Under the pieces are notes generated by a model that was not told the DNA's origin, did not search any database, and worked only from the letters and a program-made list of their open reading frames with translations. This document shows positions 15,765-18,607 of a stretch of 18,607 nucleotides of DNA, in pieces. A program made the position numbers and the translations under genes. The stretch is taken from the NCBI GenBank assembly GCA_005773145.1, contig SXHS01000346.1, forward strand, positions 1-18,607. The letters are read 5' to 3'. Within the stretch, counting starts at the first letter, position 1, and each line of letters begins with the position of its first letter. This DNA comes from Planctomycetaceae bacterium (GTDB lineage Bacteria > Planctomycetota > Planctomycetia > Pirellulales > Pirellulaceae).

Positions 15765-16156
15765 ACGGTCAACTCGTAGCCATCGTTCGATCCGTCAACC
15801 AACTAACACGCTCCTCAAACTAAAAGGGATGTATGTAGCCGCGATGAGTCCACCGTTAATTCTGCGTGAATGTGGAGACAGCAATTTAATTATCGAGAGT
15901 TGCCGTTGTTAAGGAATCATTAATCTCCATCTCTTCTTTCGGCCTTGGTATCGCCTTCATACATCTTTGCCACAATGCGGGCAACGCAAAGACGCAATCT
16001 CCTATGCACTACAGCCCTGTCAAAAAAGGAGGTGGGACCGACACGGTGAATCGATCACTGTTTTCTAGCCTGTCATTGATGGACGAATACGAATTGGACG
16101 ACTGTTTTTGTTTTTGATGAATTCTTGATCTGGTGTTTTTTGAAAGGATCGGACTA
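15765..16156. other. Intergenic region, AT-richer than its surroundings
   Basis: A 392-base divergent gap between the second EEP gene and a PEP-CTERM gene. It must hold promoters in both directions, but I recognise no clear -35/-10 pair. It contains AAAGGAGG at 16024-16032, an almost perfect ribosome-site sequence not attached to either annotated gene, and a 24-codon reading frame at 16046-16117 that I do not accept as a gene. Confidence 0.5.
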
Positions 16157-16930
16157 ATGAAGATTGCTTTGAACTCCGTAAAACGCACGTGGACGAATCG
16201 GTTCGTGGTGCCCGCGATGTTAGGCACCCTGACGGTTTTCTCGGCCGCGCCGGCCGCAACTCAGGCGTCGACAATTACGCAATGGAACTTTAATTCGGTA
16301 CCGGCGGATGCCAACACAAGTACTGGAACCCTGCTGCCGTCGATCGGAGCCGGTACGACATCCTTGGTCGGGGGAACGACAGGATCCTTCGCCAGCGGTG
16401 ATGCCAGCGGTGGCTCAACTGACCCAGCGGTTGGTGATGACTCCGCTCGCAATACGACGACCTACCCGGCGCAAGGGACCAACGACAAGACGGCGGGCAT
16501 CGCCTTCGCGGTGAGTACGGTCGGATTTCAAGGCATCACGGTTAATTGGGACCAGCGGCACAGCAATACCGCGTCTCGCTACATTCAGTTCCAATACTCG
16601 ACTGATGGCACGAGCTTTGTGGATTTTGGGCCGTTGTTTGATGCGAATGTGGGGGGCGACGTGTGGTACAACAATCGCTCGGTCGATTTGTCCACCGTAC
16701 CAGCCGTGAACAACAATGCAAACTTTGCATTTCGAGTCGTCAGCGCATTTGCTCCGTCGAGCAGCGTGTATGCCCCCTCGACAGCGACAAGCACCTATGG
16801 AGTGACCGGAACACAGCGGTTCGACATGGTGACGGTCAGCGGCGTCGAGGTGCCGGAACCGGCAGCCCTCTCGCTGTGCGGCTTGGCCATGTTGTCGCTG
16901 TTGGCCGCTCGGCGCAACCGTCTGGCCTAG
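16157..16930 (+). CDS. Exported PEP-CTERM protein, function unknown
   Basis: A 257-residue protein with a signal peptide (basic n-region to R15, hydrophobic 17-30, cleavage probably near AATQA|STITQ, 33-38) and a C-terminal PEP-CTERM signal: VPEP (232-235), hydrophobic 236-250, ARRNR. The mature domain starts TITQWNFNS and contains GITVNWDQRHSNTASRYIQFQYSTDG (about 127-151), a beta-sandwich pattern I associate with N-terminal accessory domains of extracellular nucleases; that likeness is from memory and no catalytic residues are seen. The ATG at 16157 is chosen because GAAAGGA lies about 9 bases upstream; a start at 16133 would include the ribosome site. A strong terminator follows 70 bases after the stop, so the gene is probably monocistronic. 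Confidence 0.86.
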   Translation: MKIALNSVKRTWTNRFVVPAMLGTLTVFSAAPAATQASTITQWNFNSVPADANTSTGTLLPSIGAGTTSLVGGTTGSFASGDASGGSTDPAVGDDSARNTTTYPAQGTNDKTAGIAFAVSTVGFQGITVNWDQRHSNTASRYIQFQYSTDGTSFVDFGPLFDANVGGDVWYNNRSVDLSTVPAVNNNANFAFRVVSAFAPSSSVYAPSTATSTYGVTGTQRFDMVTVSGVEVPEPAALSLCGLAMLSLLAARRNRLA

Positions 16931-16999
16931 TCCTTTCGCAAATGACCCGAACCTCCCGCGACTGCCCGTTTGCCGCCTACAGACGGGCGTCTCTCCTGG

Positions 17000-17036
17000 C
17001 CGGGTCTTCCCCTGCGGGGGAAGACCCGGTTTTTTT
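17000..17036 (+). terminator. Strong intrinsic terminator
   Basis: A perfect 13-base-pair stem, CCGGGTCTTCCCC with GGGGAAGACCCGG, loop TGCG, followed directly by seven T residues. It ends transcription of the PEP-CTERM gene at 16157-16930. Confidence 0.95.
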
Positions 17037-17141
17037 CTTGTGGCAGGCTACTTCTCCCACTTGTTCTCTCACTAGCGGTATCGCCGGGAGCGAAATCGAG
17101 CCCGTCGACCAAAATCTCGTCACTCATGTGTGCGGTGGTGT

Positions 17142-17147
17142 TACAAT
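17142..17147 (+). promoter_or_regulatory. Candidate -10 box for the MgtC/DUF4010 gene
   Basis: TACAAT placed between the terminator and the gene, giving a predicted leader of about 30 bases with GGGGAG before the ATG at 17186. No -35 match is apparent. Confidence 0.35.
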
Positions 17148-17185
17148 TCCTTAGGACCTCCGCAGTCGAGCACGTGGGGAGAACG

Positions 17186-18436
17186 ATGGAGCCGGAAATT
17201 GCAGTTGTCGGCATACGCTTGGCCCTAGCGATAGGACTTGGGCTCTTGGTTGGTTTCCAACGAGAATGGGCAGCGCCTCACGTGGCCGGCCTGCGCACGT
17301 TCGCTCTCATCAGTTTGCTTGGCGCAATGCTCGCGCTGTTGGCGCCCGCAGTCGGGGATTGGCTCGTGCCCGCCGGGTTGCTCGCCGTCACCTCGATGTT
17401 AATCGTGGGATATGTGATCAGGCTGTCTGGGCTCAAGGATAAACCTGGCCTGACCACTCAGATGGCGGCCCTAGTGATGTACTCCGTCGGAGCAGCCATC
17501 GGCTTGGGCTATTTGGAATGGGGAACAATCGTGGGTGGTGGCACTGCCGTGCTGTTGCATTGGAAACTCCCCTTGCACAACTTCGTGGAACGCATGGGGG
17601 AGTCGGATGTCCGGGCGATCATCCAGCTCGTACTCATTGCACTGGTCATACTCCCCCTGATGCCGCATGAAAGCTATGGCCCTGATGGAGTGCTGAATCC
17701 GTTCGAGATCTGGCTGATGGTCGTTCTGATCGTAGGCATCAGCCTGGGAAGCTACATCGCCTACAAGTTATTGGGCGTTCGTACTGGCACCGCACTGGCA
17801 GGCATCTTAGGAGGCCTGATCTCCAGCACGGCCACAACGGTTAGTTACGCACGGCGATCGCGTCACGTGCCATCCGCTTCGCCCCTGTCCGCCGCCGTGA
17901 TCATGATGGCATCGACGGTTGTGTTCGTGCGCGTACTGGTGGAAGTAGCCATCGTGGCCCCCAATTTTATGGTGAGTGTCGCTCCCCCACTGATCGTCAT
18001 GATGACCGTCATGACCATCATCGCGTGGGAACTCTACCGGATGTGCCGTGACTCCTCCCCCACCCTGGCGTCGAACGACACGCCGTCGGACTTGAGGGCG
18101 GCCGTTCTCTTTGGTTTGATGTATGCGGCCATCTTGATGGCCGTGGCTTTCGCGCGCCAGAACTTTGGCGATCGTGGGCTGTACACGGTGGCGGCCCTGT
18201 CGGGCCTGGCGGACATGGACGCCATCACCCTGTCGACGGCACAGATGATCAAGCGCGAGTCGATCAGCCCGACCGTGGGTTGGCGTATGATCTTGGTGGG
18301 TGGCCTGTCGAATCTGATATTCAAGGGAGCCGCCATCGGACTCCTGGGGCACCCGCAACTTCAGCGACGTATGGCCCTGGCACTCGGCCTGTCCCTGTTG
18401 ACGGGGGGACTATTACTCGCCTTCTGGCCGAGTTAG
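17186..18436 (+). CDS. MgtC/SapB-DUF4010 integral membrane protein
   Basis: A 416-residue membrane protein. The N-terminal MgtC/SapB domain (about 8-130) has LALAIGLGLLVGFQREW and AGLRTFALISLLGA, with four or so membrane helices. The C-terminal DUF4010 domain (about 150-410) has GGLISSTATTVSYARRSR (209-226) and GLYTVAALSGLADMDAITLS (331-350) and several more helices. The function of this two-domain family is not established; MgtC proteins in pathogens modulate ATP synthase and magnesium/phosphate physiology, but that need not carry over. The ATG at 17186 has GGGGAG about 4 bases upstream and begins exactly at the conserved domain; reading from 16970 would run through the terminator tail region. 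It stands alone as a transcription unit. Confidence 0.92.
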   Translation: MEPEIAVVGIRLALAIGLGLLVGFQREWAAPHVAGLRTFALISLLGAMLALLAPAVGDWLVPAGLLAVTSMLIVGYVIRLSGLKDKPGLTTQMAALVMYSVGAAIGLGYLEWGTIVGGGTAVLLHWKLPLHNFVERMGESDVRAIIQLVLIALVILPLMPHESYGPDGVLNPFEIWLMVVLIVGISLGSYIAYKLLGVRTGTALAGILGGLISSTATTVSYARRSRHVPSASPLSAAVIMMASTVVFVRVLVEVAIVAPNFMVSVAPPLIVMMTVMTIIAWELYRMCRDSSPTLASNDTPSDLRAAVLFGLMYAAILMAVAFARQNFGDRGLYTVAALSGLADMDAITLSTAQMIKRESISPTVGWRMILVGGLSNLIFKGAAIGLLGHPQLQRRMALALGLSLLTGGLLLAFWPS

Positions 18437-18607
18437 CGACAGGGGCATCCTGTCTCGCTTGCGGTCGGTGCTCGAATTGCCGCTCCACGACGACGGAGAA
18501 TGCAAGCACGAAGCGCAAGCGAGTGCATCCCGTCGAGCCACGTGGCTCATCGGTTAATGCTGAATTCGTTTCAAGGTATCGATCAACAATTCGTGGTCGG
18601 CAATAAG
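18437..18607. other. Intergenic tail with hairpins and an inverted repeat
   Basis: No gene is seen in these 171 bases. Just after the MgtC/DUF4010 stop, GACAGG-GGCAT-CCTGTC (18438-18454) forms a 6-base-pair hairpin without a T tract, a possible weak terminator. Further on lies an inverted repeat described separately. Confidence 0.5.
18454..18523. repeat. Inverted 10-base repeat, planctomycete-like intergenic element
   Basis: CTCGCTTGCG at 18454-18463 is the exact reverse complement of CGCAAGCGAG at 18514-18523. The second copy lies inside CACGAAGCGCAAGCGAGTGC, a phrase I recall as recurring between genes in planctomycete genomes. Whether it is a multi-copy repeat in this genome cannot be told from one window. 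Confidence 0.5.

Noticed and set aside
16970..17185. A 72-codon N-terminal extension of the MgtC/DUF4010 protein
   Set aside because: It would be translated through the terminator hairpin of the preceding gene and precedes the conserved domain start and its ribosome site.
1..18607. Search for CRISPR arrays, tRNA or rRNA genes, transposases and phage genes
   Set aside because: No regularly spaced repeats, no cloverleaf-like sequence, and no transposase or phage motifs were seen on either strand.

Overview
The window looks like a chromosomal segment of a planctomycete, most likely of the Pirellulales type. The signs are a DUF1559 protein with a prepilin-like N-terminus, several secreted proteins ending in a VPEP sorting signal, dockerin-type repeats on non-cellulosomal proteins, moderately high GC, and a short intergenic repeat of a kind I associate with planctomycetes. 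That placement is an inference from gene content. I see no tRNA, rRNA, CRISPR array or transposon.

Layout. 1-599 (-): peptide deformylase, cut by the window edge. 786-2461 (+): a translationally coupled pair, a calcineurin-like phosphoesterase and a sugar phosphate isomerase/epimerase-like TIM barrel. 2477-8082: a polyphosphate (polyP) locus made of two divergent gene pairs. On the minus strand is a Ppx/GppA exopolyphosphatase followed by a CHAD-domain protein; on the plus strand is polyphosphate kinase 1 followed by a SixA-type histidine phosphatase. A 316-base control region separates the pairs. 8084-15764 (-): a run of exported proteins, namely a DUF1559 pseudopilin-like protein, a secreted endonuclease/exonuclease/phosphatase (EEP) enzyme with dockerin and PEP-CTERM modules, a small PEP-CTERM protein, a large dockerin/PEP-CTERM protein with two dockerin modules, and a second EEP enzyme. 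15765-16156 is AT-richer intergenic DNA. 16157-16930 (+): another PEP-CTERM protein, ended by a strong intrinsic terminator. 17186-18436 (+): an MgtC/SapB-DUF4010 membrane protein. 18437-18607: intergenic, with inverted repeats.

How the genes work together. Ppk1 makes polyP from ATP and Ppx degrades it. CHAD domains are known to bind polyP, and SixA-type phosphatases often occur near CHAD and polyP genes, so the four central genes read as one polyP unit. Two exported EEP enzymes, which may be phosphodiesterases, phosphatases or nucleases, lie close by. It is possible, but only inferred, that they release phosphate outside the cytoplasm that feeds the polyP store. The PEP-CTERM and dockerin proteins are surface or envelope proteins; no exosortase or cohesin is visible here.
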